Positions 25,825-34,751 are shown, counted from the stretch's first letter. The stretch: 64,000 nt of DNA from Flavobacterium sp. UBA5153 (GCA_002413745.1 DHXP01000039.1:62001-126000); one strand, 5' to 3'. Notes: generated by a model not told the origin, from the letters alone. Translations and numbers: made by a program.

Positions 25825-26466
25825 ATGAAAAAAAATATCGTCCTCTTCGTTCTTTTTGTTTTGCCTATTGTTGCCTATCTTTTTTTCGCATCTGGAATAA
25901 ATAGTTTCACGAAATTACCTATTATCACGCCTAAAGTTGCCGATTTTGGAAATTGGAAATCTTTAAAAAACGAAAAAGTAAGTTTGAATGATAAAATTAC
26001 AATTCTTGGCTTTTCGGGTTCCAATATCTTGAAAAACAGGGGTAATTTCTTTAATTTAAACGAAAAAATTTATCAGCAATATCACACTTTCAAAGATTTA
26101 CAATTTGTGGTCATTTGTCCCTTGGGAACAGAAACCGATGCCAAGAAAATTGTCGATGCTTTGGCAGCATTTACGGATGTTTCCCAATGGCACTTTGTGT
26201 TTACTTCGCCCGAGGAAATTAATACCTATTACAATCAACTAAAACTCGTTGGAAAATTGGATTCGGATTTAGGAACTCCAAACGTGTATATTGTTGATAA
26301 AGAAAGGAACTTGAGGGGAAGAAAACAAAAAAAAGGGTATAAAGAAGGGTACAATACCTTTCATCCGGCTGATTTGAGCAATGAAATGTTGGATGATTTT
26401 AGAGTAATTCTTTACGAATATCGAGCGGCTCTCAAGAAAAATCACAATGCCACTAAACAACTTTAA
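25825..26466 (+). CDS. Hypothetical membrane-anchored thioredoxin-like protein of the oxidase cluster
   Basis: 213 residues with one N-terminal membrane helix (IVLFVLFVLPIVAYLFF). The remainder has a thioredoxin-like pattern (ITILGFSGSN, LQFVVICPLGTETDAKK, TPNVYIVDKERNLRGRKQ) but no CxxC pair, so it is unlikely to be a redox enzyme. The gene starts 12 bases before an SCO gene and follows an oxidase operon, which suggests a role in oxidase assembly. This is inferred from context only. Confidence 0.7.
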   Translation: MKKNIVLFVLFVLPIVAYLFFASGINSFTKLPIITPKVADFGNWKSLKNEKVSLNDKITILGFSGSNILKNRGNFFNLNEKIYQQYHTFKDLQFVVICPLGTETDAKKIVDALAAFTDVSQWHFVFTSPEEINTYYNQLKLVGKLDSDLGTPNVYIVDKERNLRGRKQKKGYKEGYNTFHPADLSNEMLDDFRVILYEYRAALKKNHNATKQL

Positions 26467-26478
26467 TCCTTATAAATA

Positions 26479-27165
26479 ATGCTTAAAAACAAATCATATA
26501 TAGGAATTTCATTTATTATTCTAATTTTTGGTATTTATGCCATTCCAAAAATAATCGATAGAGTGCAAAAGGATGAAATTGTAAAAGGAGACCGATTGGA
26601 CAAAGTTTCTAATTCCTCAAAAGAGGATGGAGAATTAATTAAAATGGGTGTGGCGCCAAAATTTGAATTTATAAATCAAGACAATGTCAAGATTTCTAAC
26701 GAAACCTACAAAGGCAAAGTGTATGTTTTGGAATTCTTCTTTACCAGTTGTCCCTCCATTTGCCCAAAAATGAATCAAAGTATGTTGGTTATTGAAAATA
26801 CTTTTTTTGGCAATCCTAATTTTGGCATTGTTTCCATTTCCATTGACCCGGAACATGATACCCCGGCAGTTTTGAAGGCTCACGCCAAGTTATTGGGAGT
26901 TAAATCCTCCAGTTGGAATTTTTTGACGGGTGACAAAACTGCTATTTATGATTTGGCCAATAAAGGTTTCAATGTTTATGTAGGTGAAAATCATAAGGTC
27001 AAAGGTGGTTTTGAACATTCTGGATTGTTTGCCTTGATCGATAAAAAAGGATATATCCGATGCCGAAAAGACGATTATGGAAATCCGATTTTATATTATG
27101 ATGGTTTGGATAAAAAAGGAGTAAGGAACATTCAACAAGACATAGCAATTTTATTAAAAGAATAA
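26479..27165 (+). CDS. SCO family protein (copper delivery to cytochrome oxidase)
   Basis: 228 residues with an N-terminal membrane anchor and a thioredoxin fold. The copper-binding pair is in TSCPSICPKMN (CxxxC) and the distal ligand His in GGFEHSGLFALID. SCO proteins deliver copper to the CuA site of oxidase subunit II or keep its cysteines reduced. It lies directly before the DUF420 gene (1-base gap) in the oxidase assembly cluster. Confidence 0.92.
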   Translation: MLKNKSYIGISFIILIFGIYAIPKIIDRVQKDEIVKGDRLDKVSNSSKEDGELIKMGVAPKFEFINQDNVKISNETYKGKVYVLEFFFTSCPSICPKMNQSMLVIENTFFGNPNFGIVSISIDPEHDTPAVLKAHAKLLGVKSSSWNFLTGDKTAIYDLANKGFNVYVGENHKVKGGFEHSGLFALIDKKGYIRCRKDDYGNPILYYDGLDKKGVRNIQQDIAILLKE

Positions 27166-27166
27166 G

Positions 27167-27706
27167 ATGGAAGATAATTCATTGGAACAAAAATTCAGCA
27201 AATATATAGTAATAGTATCAATCGTAATTCCGGTCGTGGTTGCGCTGCTTTTTAGTGTTAAATTAAAAGATTTTGGATACGATGTCGAGCCACTTTCTTT
27301 TTTGCCGCCAATTTATGCTGCAATAAACGGAATCACGGCTGTTGTTTTAGTCGCTGGAGTTTTGGCAATTAAAAACGGAAAAAGACAGCTACACAAACAA
27401 TTAATGACAACCGCAATTGCACTTTCGTTGACTTTTTTAGTGATGTATGTGGCGTATCACATGACTACTGATTCCACAAAATTTCGTGGAGAAGGAAGTA
27501 TTAGATATGTTTATTTTTTCATTTTGATAACGCATATCCTTTTGTCTATTGCAGTTATTCCGTTGGTTTTGATAACGTATGTTCGGGCTTTAGCCAATAA
27601 ATTTGACAAACATAAAAAAATTGCCAAAATCACGTTCCCTATTTGGTTATACGTTGCCGTTACCGGCGTTGTAGTTTATTTAATGATTTCTCCTTATTAT
27701 GTTTAG
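27167..27706 (+). CDS. DUF420 family membrane protein
   Basis: 179 residues with five predicted membrane helices. The conserved histidines of DUF420 are present (RQLHKQLM, YVAYHMTTD, THILLSI). Members sit next to SCO and cytochrome oxidase genes, as here, and are thought to help oxidase or heme/copper assembly. The start is 1 base after the SCO gene, and the next gene overlaps its 3' end. Confidence 0.85.
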   Translation: MEDNSLEQKFSKYIVIVSIVIPVVVALLFSVKLKDFGYDVEPLSFLPPIYAAINGITAVVLVAGVLAIKNGKRQLHKQLMTTAIALSLTFLVMYVAYHMTTDSTKFRGEGSIRYVYFFILITHILLSIAVIPLVLITYVRALANKFDKHKKIAKITFPIWLYVAVTGVVVYLMISPYYV

Positions 27707-27965
27707 TAAAGAAAATAGAGTAGAGAGAATAGAGAAAAGAAGAATTGGGTTAAGAGTATATTTCTATATTCTATGCTCTATTCTCTATTCTCTTTCTTCG
27801 AATGCCCAATGTGCCATGTGTCGTGCCGCTTTGGGAGGTGAAGCAAATAAAGCACAAGCACAAGCCGTAAATGATGGTATTGTTTACTTGATGGTGATTC
27901 CGTATTTACTTATGGGTGTTTTAGGTTATGTTATTTACAGAATGTGGAAGAAGAAATCTGCCTAA
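27699..27965 (+). CDS. Small membrane protein with CAMC motif; N-terminus encoded by a repeat
   Basis: 88 residues starting at an ATG that overlaps the end of the DUF420 gene. The mature part has NAQCAMCRAALGGEANKAQA and one membrane helix (IVYLMVIPYLLMGVLGYVIY). The first 36 residues, including the signal-peptide core FYILCSILYSLSSNAQ, are encoded by an imperfect inverted repeat (27714-27743 with 27771-27800). The product belongs by position to the oxidase cluster; its function is unknown. An alternative start further in would lose the signal peptide. Confidence 0.7.
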   Translation: MFSKENRVERIEKRRIGLRVYFYILCSILYSLSSNAQCAMCRAALGGEANKAQAQAVNDGIVYLMVIPYLLMGVLGYVIYRMWKKKSA

Positions 27966-28018
27966 ACTTTCAAAACTGCAGCCTGAAATCTGCTCCCGAT
28001 GGCTCCCGGAACTGAATT

Positions 28019-29428
28019 CTACTTCAAACCATCCACGCCAACATTTACAGTGCCATTTACTTTTATAAAGGCAATGATGGCTTTGTTGGTCAATTGAATT
28101 TTTTGGAATTGAATATCCTCCATTTTTCCATTGATAAAAACGCCTGACATAGGCGAATAATTTTTCAAATAAATCATCATATTTTGTTTTCCTTCTTCTA
28201 AATTTGGAATTATGGAATAGCGACAACTTTCCTGTATTTTTTTCAAAACCAAACCTTGTGCCAGCCAGTTGGCGGTTCGCATTAATTTATTCTTGGTGTC
28301 CAAGGCATAATCCAGTTTGTCAAAAAACAATTCTTTTGTTTGCTCGTTATATTGAGGAAAACCTGTCAAATAAATCGTTCCGTTTACGGTTCCCAAAACA
28401 TCTAAAGCAATCACCATTTTGCCGTCTTTGTGCCAAATAGCCACTTTTTGAACGGTTACTTTTTTGCTGCCGGAACCAAATTCCTGTCCGGAAAAATTCT
28501 TCGTCATTATTTTTGAAGCTTCTGCATAAGTGGAAACTGCGGCGATATTAGCCGTAATCTGATTTGGAATCCGAGTCACTGGTTTCAATACGATTTTTGA
28601 CGCATCAAATTTTGACTTGGGTTGATTTCCTATAATTGTTTCCATATTGCATTTTATCCCCATTTCCAGCAAAAAAGTGTCGTTTTTAAGTTTGGCATTG
28701 GTCGAATATATTTCTACAGGAACAATTCGAAGCCAACTTTCATAAGCCTCGCTCATTTGAAACGGAGTGCAAATTTTTTCCAAAGCCGCCAAAACATTAG
28801 GTTTAAAATCCATTGATTTTTCAATGGCGGCATCAATCTTTTTTTCGATTTTCGATTTGAAAAGTTTTACCGCTGGGTTGATAAGATAAGTGACAGGAAC
28901 ATTTTTTCCAAAAACTGTCATTGTTGGACTTTCATTCCATTCCAAAGATTTTAGTTCCGTCTTGGTGTTTAGTTTCCAATTGGTCAAAGCCGCATCACTT
29001 ATCAGGGTCACGACTCCGTTGAGGTTGAATTCCTTGGTACTGTATAGCTCAACTCCTAAAGTCGTTGTGCCAATTCGATATTTAACCATGGCCTTTAACG
29101 GCAAAACTGTTTTGATTTTTCCGCCTGAACTTTCTTTGTCATTTCCGATAGTTATTGGAGCCAGTTTCCAAATTTTCATCTCAATATCATCGTCTTCAAT
29201 GTTGTTGTCTTCATAAATTAAACCATTCAAAAGGATGTTGGTTTTATTTTCAATATCCTTTAACTTTATGCTAATGGGCAAATTGATAAAAGAAGGTGCA
29301 TTTTCGTAAACCAAAGGACTGGCGTCGTCTGGTTCGGGTTTTAAAGCGGCTATTTTTTGGGAAGAGGAACAGCTCGAAAGCGAAACTATGAATAGGAAAA
29401 TAATTGGAATCGAAAGGAATTTTAGCAT
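28019..29428 (-). CDS. DUF4403 family lipoprotein
   Basis: About 469 residues from the ATG at 29428, which directly gives a lipoprotein signal (LKFLSIPIIFLFIVSLSSC). An upstream in-frame start at 29452 would only add eight residues. The rest matches DUF4403: INLPISIKLKDIENKTN near the N-terminus and repeated beta-rich lipid-binding-like (BPI-like) segments. The function is unknown; the signal suggests attachment to a membrane facing the periplasm. It is transcribed alone, diverging from tolC. Confidence 0.85.
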   Translation of the reverse strand: MLKFLSIPIIFLFIVSLSSCSSSQKIAALKPEPDDASPLVYENAPSFINLPISIKLKDIENKTNILLNGLIYEDNNIEDDDIEMKIWKLAPITIGNDKESSGGKIKTVLPLKAMVKYRIGTTTLGVELYSTKEFNLNGVVTLISDAALTNWKLNTKTELKSLEWNESPTMTVFGKNVPVTYLINPAVKLFKSKIEKKIDAAIEKSMDFKPNVLAALEKICTPFQMSEAYESWLRIVPVEIYSTNAKLKNDTFLLEMGIKCNMETIIGNQPKSKFDASKIVLKPVTRIPNQITANIAAVSTYAEASKIMTKNFSGQEFGSGSKKVTVQKVAIWHKDGKMVIALDVLGTVNGTIYLTGFPQYNEQTKELFFDKLDYALDTKNKLMRTANWLAQGLVLKKIQESCRYSIIPNLEEGKQNMMIYLKNYSPMSGVFINGKMEDIQFQKIQLTNKAIIAFIKVNGTVNVGVDGLK

Positions 29429-29594
29429 TTTATCTTTATTTTGAAGATGCAAAATTAATAAAACAAATATGTTTTTTGGATTTTTTGTAACAAATAGAGT
29501 TATTAAAAGTCTAATACTTTTGTAACTTGATCCCAGAAAATAATTCTTGCATTATATGATGGTTTTTATAGGATAAGAAGTTATATTTATGTAG

Positions 29595-29602
29595 TATCTT
29601 TG
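29595..29602 (+). promoter_or_regulatory. Putative -7 box of the TolC/adaptor operon (TATCTTTG)
   Basis: TATCTTTG matches TAnnTTTG and lies 21 bases before the ATG at 29624. Confidence 0.5.
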
Positions 29603-29623
29603 TTACACTTTCATTCAAAAAAT

Positions 29624-31060
29624 ATGAAAAATAATAATTATATCAGTCTGGTTTTTATTGTGCTATTTAGTTTGTCAATCCAGGCACAATCTAAAAAATG
29701 GACATTGGAAGAATGCGTGAAATATGCCATACAAAACAATATTTCAATCAAGCAAACCGAGTTAGATTCTAAAACTGCGGATATTGATAAAAAAGGGGCT
29801 ATAGGAAATTTTATACCTTCGTTCAATGCCAATGCTTCCCATTCTTGGAATGTTGGGTTAAATCAGGACATTACAACTGGACTTTTACGTAATCAAACAA
29901 CACAGTTTACTTCGGCTGGAGCAAGTGTAGGTGTAGATATTTACAAAGGTTTACAGAATCAAAATACGCTTCGAAGAGCCAATCTTTCGATTGTTGCGGC
30001 AAAATATCAATTGCTAAAAATGCAGGAAGACGTTGCGCTTAATGTTGCCAATGCATTCTTGCAAGTGCTTTTCAACAAGGAAAACCTAAAAGTGCAGCAA
30101 GAACAATTGTCCATAAATGAAAAACAGTTAATTCGTTCCGAGGAATTAGTTCGTGCGGGTTCAGTCCCTCGCGGCGATTTGTTGGATATAAAAGCAACAG
30201 TGGCATTGGATAACCAAAAAGTCATTGCTGCCGATAACGCCTTGTTAATTTCAAAATTAAGTTTGTCCCAATTGTTGCAACTCAAAGATTTTGAAAATTT
30301 TGACATAACAGATGAAACTTCTGCCAAAGACGAAAATAATATTTTGTCACAAACTCCAACGGACATTTACGACAAGGCAAAAGAAAGTAAAACGGAATTG
30401 AAAATTGCCAAAACCAATCTGGAAATTGCCGAAAAAAATGTTGCAATTGCAAAAGGAGCTTTTCAGCCAGTTTTGAGAGGTTTTTATAATTTAAGTACTC
30501 GAGTAAGTTACGCAGATAGAGTTTCAGGTTATGAAACTAATGTAAATAATCCAACATCAGTAATTGGTTTTGTTGAAGGTACAAATCAAAATGTTTTGCA
30601 ACCTAATTTTTCACCAGTTCTAAGTAAATCTGCGCCATTTTTCAATCAGTTTAATGATAACAAAGGGCAATCTTTTGGAGCGCAATTATCGATTCCCATA
30701 TTTAACGGTTTTTCAACCAGAAATAATGTAGAGCGTTCCAAGGTAAATTTAGAAAAATCAAAAATAGCGTTAGAACAACAAAGCCTGGATTTGCAAAGAA
30801 ATGTTTATACCGCATTTACGGATGCCAAAGGAGCTTTGAATGCCTATGAATCCTCGCTTGTGGCGCTAGAAGCAAGGCAAGAAGCCTACAATTATGCCAA
30901 AGAAAAATATGCGGTGGGTATGATGAATTCTTTTGACTTTAACCAGTCGCAAACCCTGCTTTCCAATGCGCAATCAGAGGTTCTTAGAACGAAATATGAT
31001 TATATTTTTAAAATAAAAATTTTAGAATTCTATTTTGGAATTCCAATTCTCAAAAACTAA
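29624..31060 (+). CDS. TolC family outer-membrane efflux protein
   Basis: About 478 residues. The ATG at 29624 gives a signal peptide (YISLVFIVLFSLSIQAQ); a TTG at 29600 is less likely. Two outer-membrane efflux repeats follow, beginning WTLEECVKYAIQNN and, in the second half, long coiled-coil helices (LQRNVYTAFTDAKGALNAYE). It forms the trimeric outer-membrane channel of a tripartite exporter. The membrane fusion protein follows after 6 bases; the inner-membrane transporter is not in this window. Confidence 0.92.
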   Translation: MKNNNYISLVFIVLFSLSIQAQSKKWTLEECVKYAIQNNISIKQTELDSKTADIDKKGAIGNFIPSFNANASHSWNVGLNQDITTGLLRNQTTQFTSAGASVGVDIYKGLQNQNTLRRANLSIVAAKYQLLKMQEDVALNVANAFLQVLFNKENLKVQQEQLSINEKQLIRSEELVRAGSVPRGDLLDIKATVALDNQKVIAADNALLISKLSLSQLLQLKDFENFDITDETSAKDENNILSQTPTDIYDKAKESKTELKIAKTNLEIAEKNVAIAKGAFQPVLRGFYNLSTRVSYADRVSGYETNVNNPTSVIGFVEGTNQNVLQPNFSPVLSKSAPFFNQFNDNKGQSFGAQLSIPIFNGFSTRNNVERSKVNLEKSKIALEQQSLDLQRNVYTAFTDAKGALNAYESSLVALEARQEAYNYAKEKYAVGMMNSFDFNQSQTLLSNAQSEVLRTKYDYIFKIKILEFYFGIPILKN

Positions 31061-31066
31061 TTTATT

Positions 31067-32353
31067 ATGTCAAAAAAAACTATATATTTCATAATTGGTG
31101 GAGCGATTGCAATCATTGCTGTGTTAATAGTGCTTTCTAAAACAGGTGTTATTGGAAATAAAGACAAAGGAAAATCGGTTGAAATTTCCGAAGTTAGAGC
31201 CACAACCATTGTCGAAACCGTTTCGGCAACAGGAAAAATTCAACCCGAAATAGAAGTGAAAATAGCTTCTATGGTTTCCGGCGAAATAATAGCATTGCCC
31301 GTAAAGGAAGGGCAAGTAGTCAAAAAAGGGGATTTATTGGTAAAGATAAACCCCGATTTATACACTTCTGGACTGAACAGAACTGTCGCTAATTTGGCGG
31401 GGACTAAAGCGGGGTTAACCCAAGCGGATGCCTCTTTCAAGGAATCCAAATCAAATTATGACAGAAACAAAACCTTGTTCGAAAAGGGAATTATTTCCAA
31501 GGCAGATTGGGACAAATCAGTTGCCTCTTTTGAAGTGGCAAAAGCCACAAAACAATCGGCATATTTCAATGTACAAAGTGCTTCGGCAACCGTAAATGAG
31601 GCTAGAGACAATCTGGGGCGAACCATAATTTATGCGCCTGCCGATGGAACAATTTCGGTTCTTAATGTCGAATTAGGCGAACGAGTTTTGGGAACACAGC
31701 AAATGGCCGGAACCGAAATTCTTCGTGTTGCCAACCTGAATAATATGGAAGTGGAAGTCGATGTAAATGAAAATGACATCGTGAAAATAAAAGTGGGAGA
31801 TGAAGCCAAGGTTGAGGTGGACGCCTATTTGAAAAAACAGTTCAAAGGTGTTGTTACGAGTATTTCAAATTCGGCGAGTACCACTTTAACAGCGGATCAG
31901 GTAACCAATTTTAAAGTTAAAATCAGGATTCTTAAAGAATCTTATCAGGATTTATTGGAAGGAAAACCGGCGACTTATTCTCCTTTTAGGCCAGGAATGA
32001 CGGCAACCGTTGATATTATTACCAAAACAAAAACCAATGTTTTGGCTGTGCCAATAAGTTCTGTTGTGGTAAAATCGGATACGACAGCAGTGAAAGAATT
32101 TAAAGTGGAAGACAAGAATGATCAGGAGAAAAAAACACCAAAAAGTGACAAGAAACTGGAATGCGTTTTCGTGAAAGTGGGCGGCAAAGCTAAAATCAGA
32201 ATCATAAAAACAGGAATTCAAGACGACACGAATATCGAAGTGGTTACAGGACTTAAAAAAGGAGATGTGGTAATTACCGGACCTTATACGACGGTTTCGA
32301 AGGATTTGAATTCCGGTGATAAAGTGACTACGGAAAAGGAAGTGAAGAAGTAA
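31067..32353 (+). CDS. Efflux periplasmic adaptor (membrane fusion protein, HlyD/MacA type)
   Basis: 428 residues with one N-terminal membrane helix (IYFIIGGAIAIIAVLIVLS). The lipoyl half-motifs (VSGEIIALPVKEGQVVKKGD and APADGTISVLNVELGERV) flank a coiled-coil hairpin, and beta-barrel and membrane-proximal domains follow. A charged insert (about residues 345-365, KDEKKTPKSDKK-like) interrupts the last domain. It links TolC to an inner-membrane pump, probably a MacB-type ABC permease; no such gene follows, as tsaB is next. Confidence 0.9.
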   Translation: MSKKTIYFIIGGAIAIIAVLIVLSKTGVIGNKDKGKSVEISEVRATTIVETVSATGKIQPEIEVKIASMVSGEIIALPVKEGQVVKKGDLLVKINPDLYTSGLNRTVANLAGTKAGLTQADASFKESKSNYDRNKTLFEKGIISKADWDKSVASFEVAKATKQSAYFNVQSASATVNEARDNLGRTIIYAPADGTISVLNVELGERVLGTQQMAGTEILRVANLNNMEVEVDVNENDIVKIKVGDEAKVEVDAYLKKQFKGVVTSISNSASTTLTADQVTNFKVKIRILKESYQDLLEGKPATYSPFRPGMTATVDIITKTKTNVLAVPISSVVVKSDTTAVKEFKVEDKNDQEKKTPKSDKKLECVFVKVGGKAKIRIIKTGIQDDTNIEVVTGLKKGDVVITGPYTTVSKDLNSGDKVTTEKEVKK

Positions 32354-32402
32354 AAAGTTATTTGTAATTTATAACTTTGCAAAAAAAAAATAAATGCTAG
32401 TT

Positions 32403-32455
32403 TCATTCCGACGAAGGAGGAATCCCATAATGAGATTCCTCCTTCGTCGGAATGA
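32403..32455. repeat. Perfect inverted repeat with 22-bp arms
   Basis: The arms 32403-32424 and 32434-32455 are exact reverse complements around a 9-base loop, and contain CCGACGAAGGAGGAATC. It can fold into a very stable hairpin between the adaptor gene and tsaB. It may act as a terminator, but no clear T-run follows; a dispersed repeat element is more likely. Confidence 0.8.
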
Positions 32456-32505
32456 CAATTTAGAGAAGAAATAATTTAGAATTTAAACCCAAATCTAAAA
32501 CCCAT

Positions 32506-33174
32506 TTGTCCTACATACTCAACATCGAAACCGCTACCAAGAATTGTTCTGTTGCTCTTGCAAAAGAAGGAAAAACGATTCTATACAAAGAAATTGCCGA
32601 AGAAGGTTATTCGCACGCCGAGCGCTTGCACGTTTTTATCGAAGAAATCATCAAAGAAGCCGGAATCAAATTCAAGGATTTATCGGCGATTGCCGTGAGT
32701 CAAGGCCCAGGTTCTTATACGGGTTTGCGCATTGGCGTTTCTGCGGCAAAAGGATTGTGTTTTGCACTGGATATTCCGTTGATTCCGGTGGACACTTTGC
32801 AAGTTTTGGCTTCGCAAGTTACGGTTTCCAGCGGATTGATTATTCCAATGATTGATGCCCGAAGAATGGAAGTATACAGTGCTATTTTTACTCCAAATTT
32901 TGAAAAGATGAGAGCCGTTCAAGCTGAAATCATCACCGAAAACTCTTTCGAAGATTTGCAGGAAACACTTTATTTTGTTGGCGATTGTGCCGAGAAATGC
33001 AAGGCGGTTTTGACCAAGGGAAACTTTGTTTTCTTGGAAGAAATCAAATATCCTTCGGCAAAGGAAATGAGTTTGCTGAGTTTCGAAAAATACAAAAAAA
33101 ACGACATTGTGGATGTCGCTTATTTTGAACCTTATTATTTGAAGGATTTTATGATGACTGTTTCGAAGAAATAG
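32506..33174 (+). CDS. tsaB: tRNA threonylcarbamoyladenosine biosynthesis protein TsaB
   Basis: 222 residues. The start is a TTG at 32506, giving the family N-terminus (SYILNIETATKNCSVALA). The conserved SQGPGSYTGLRIG is intact. TsaB is a catalytically inactive ASKHA-fold partner of TsaD in making the t6A modification of tRNA position 37. The C-terminal codons are duplicated at 33720-33775 (see the separate entry), suggesting that recombination has replaced or copied this end. Confidence 0.92.
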   Translation: MSYILNIETATKNCSVALAKEGKTILYKEIAEEGYSHAERLHVFIEEIIKEAGIKFKDLSAIAVSQGPGSYTGLRIGVSAAKGLCFALDIPLIPVDTLQVLASQVTVSSGLIIPMIDARRMEVYSAIFTPNFEKMRAVQAEIITENSFEDLQETLYFVGDCAEKCKAVLTKGNFVFLEEIKYPSAKEMSLLSFEKYKKNDIVDVAYFEPYYLKDFMMTVSKK

Positions 33175-33225
33175 AAAATTTAATTTTTGTTTTTGGATAC
33201 AGAATGAAAATCGGTGTAGTCAGTT

Positions 33226-33624
33226 TTAATATTTAGCGTATCTGCTTTCATCATCTAAAAGTATTATTCTTTTAAATTTGGATTTTACTGAAGGATATGA
33301 AAAAGTTATAAAGGGGGATTTTAATTCCTTAGGAATAATTAGACAGGTATCTAAAACTGAAATATTACTTGAATCAATTTTAATATTTAGCTTAACATTT
33401 GAAGCACTTATTTTTAAATTTGATTCATAAAAGGAGCACAATTTATTTGCATCCATATTATCGTTATTGTTGTTTACTTGTAGATTCAAAATAACTTTTT
33501 GGTTTTCTAATATTTGAATATTTTCATTTCTGTATGCATATCCACTAATTTCTATCTTCTTTTCGTTTGAACACGAAATAAAAAAGTAAAAGATTAATAT
33601 TCCAATTAATTTATAGTTTTTCAT
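33226..33624 (-). CDS. Hypothetical lipoprotein
   Basis: 132 residues, unrecognised. The N-terminus is a lipoprotein signal (KLIGILIFYFFISC) with Cys at about residue 18, followed by a Asn- and Ser-rich beta-like domain. The composition is more AT-rich than the neighbours. It lies between the real tsaB end and a duplicated tsaB 3' fragment, which suggests that it arrived on an inserted segment. Confidence 0.7.
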   Translation of the reverse strand: MKNYKLIGILIFYFFISCSNEKKIEISGYAYRNENIQILENQKVILNLQVNNNNDNMDANKLCSFYESNLKISASNVKLNIKIDSSNISVLDTCLIIPKELKSPFITFSYPSVKSKFKRIILLDDESRYAKY

Positions 33625-33719
33625 TTGTCATCATTGTTTAAATATTTATTAGTGGAATTGTGTTTAAAAATTAAAAAACTAATCTTCCAGCAAGATAAGT
33701 GTTTTTTCTTAATGGCATA

Positions 33720-33775
33720 AAAAAAAACGATATTGCGGATGTCGCTTATTTTGAACCTTATTATTTGAAAAACTT
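33720..33775 (+). pseudogene. Duplicated 3' fragment of tsaB
   Basis: The 56 or so bases encode KKNDIADVAYFEPYYLKNF, matching the end of TsaB (KKNDIVDVAYFEPYYLKDF) with only a handful of base differences. No start or other tsaB sequence is attached, and the frame runs on into the REP palindromes. It is a leftover of a recombination or insertion event. Confidence 0.8.
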
Positions 33776-33800
33776 TATAAAAGCATCAAATAAATGCATC

Positions 33801-33892
33801 CCACGGTTAAAACCGTGGACGATGGTGTTGCTTGCTTTGACAAAAAATCATTGGTATTCGGAATAACCATAACCCACAGTTTCAACTGTGGG
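33801..33892. repeat. Pair of REP-like palindromes
   Basis: CCACGGTT-AA-AACCGTGG at 33801-33818 and CCCACAGTT-TC-AACTGTGGG at 33873-33892 stand 54 bases apart with related flanks (GATGGTG and the inverse AACCAT). This resembles REP/BIME units mobilised by REP-associated tyrosine transposases in Bacteroidota. No transposase gene is in the window. Confidence 0.65.
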
Positions 33893-33929
33893 AAATTAAG
33901 AAGGTTGTGGTTTATTTATTTCGTAAGAA

Positions 33930-34751
33930 TTATTTTTTTGAAACCTCTTTCACAAAAGGTTGAATCACAATTCCAGCAGCGTCAAATGCCAATTTACAGC
34001 TTTCCAATGTGTCAGAACTAACGACTCCAAAATCCGCATTATTGGCCCAAGGTCTAACGGCAAGTTGAATCGAGCTGTCGGTCAAAAGCTTTACGGAAAC
34101 TTCGGCTTCGGGAGTTTTTAATACTTTTGGATTGTTCTTCAAAACTTCAGTAATAATATCCTTCGCTTTTCGAATATCGGTGTCATAAGAAATTGAAAGC
34201 GTCAAATCAGCTCTTCGATATCCTTGCAAGGAATAATTGATAATCGTGCCATTTGACAAAGAACCATTCGGAACAAAAATAGTTTGATTGTTGCCGTTGA
34301 TTAATTTGGTCACGAATATTTGTATTTCGTGAACCGTTCCTATTGTGCCTTGAGCCTCGATTACATCACCCACTTTGAAAGGTTTGAAAACAATAATCAA
34401 CATTCCTCCAGCAAAATTGGACAAAGAGCCTTGAAGCGACAAACCTACGGCAAGTCCCATTGCGCCCAGAATGGCGACAAAAGAAGAAGTCTCGATTCCT
34501 AACTTGGAAATGAAAGACACAAATAATAAAACTCTCAAAACCCAAAGCAAAATATCCGCTAAAAACCGGGTCAAAGTTGGATCTAAATCCCTCTTTACCA
34601 TTATTTTTCTGATGATTCTATTAATGAGACGAATGGCATAAATTCCCACAAATAAGATTAGGATTGCCGAAATTAGTTTTGGAGAATAATCAATTAACGC
34701 ATTGATAAAAGCGTCGGCATAACTGGTAACATTATCGGGGTTGAGTGTCAT
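33930..34751 (-). CDS. MscS family small-conductance mechanosensitive channel
   Basis: 273 residues, close to the basic MscS length. There are three membrane helices, the last being the pore helix (MGLAVGLSLQGSLSNFAGGM) with the Gly/Ala packing pattern. The cytoplasmic beta domain follows (PFKVGDVIEAQGTIGTVHEI, then TIFVPNGSLSNGTIINYS). The channel opens under membrane tension and releases solutes on osmotic downshock. It is transcribed alone; the start follows a short gap to the DUF255 gene. Confidence 0.93.
   Translation of the reverse strand: MTLNPDNVTSYADAFINALIDYSPKLISAILILFVGIYAIRLINRIIRKIMVKRDLDPTLTRFLADILLWVLRVLLFVSFISKLGIETSSFVAILGAMGLAVGLSLQGSLSNFAGGMLIIVFKPFKVGDVIEAQGTIGTVHEIQIFVTKLINGNNQTIFVPNGSLSNGTIINYSLQGYRRADLTLSISYDTDIRKAKDIITEVLKNNPKVLKTPEAEVSVKLLTDSSIQLAVRPWANNADFGVVSSDTLESCKLAFDAAGIVIQPFVKEVSKK

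Larger units (their letters stand above)
33625..33929. other. Intergenic region with tsaB fragment and REP-like palindromes
   Basis: About 305 bases without an intact gene. It holds a stray copy of the tsaB 3' end (33720-33775) and a pair of REP-like palindromes (33801-33892), each described separately. The first 90 bases show nothing recognisable. Confidence 0.6.
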
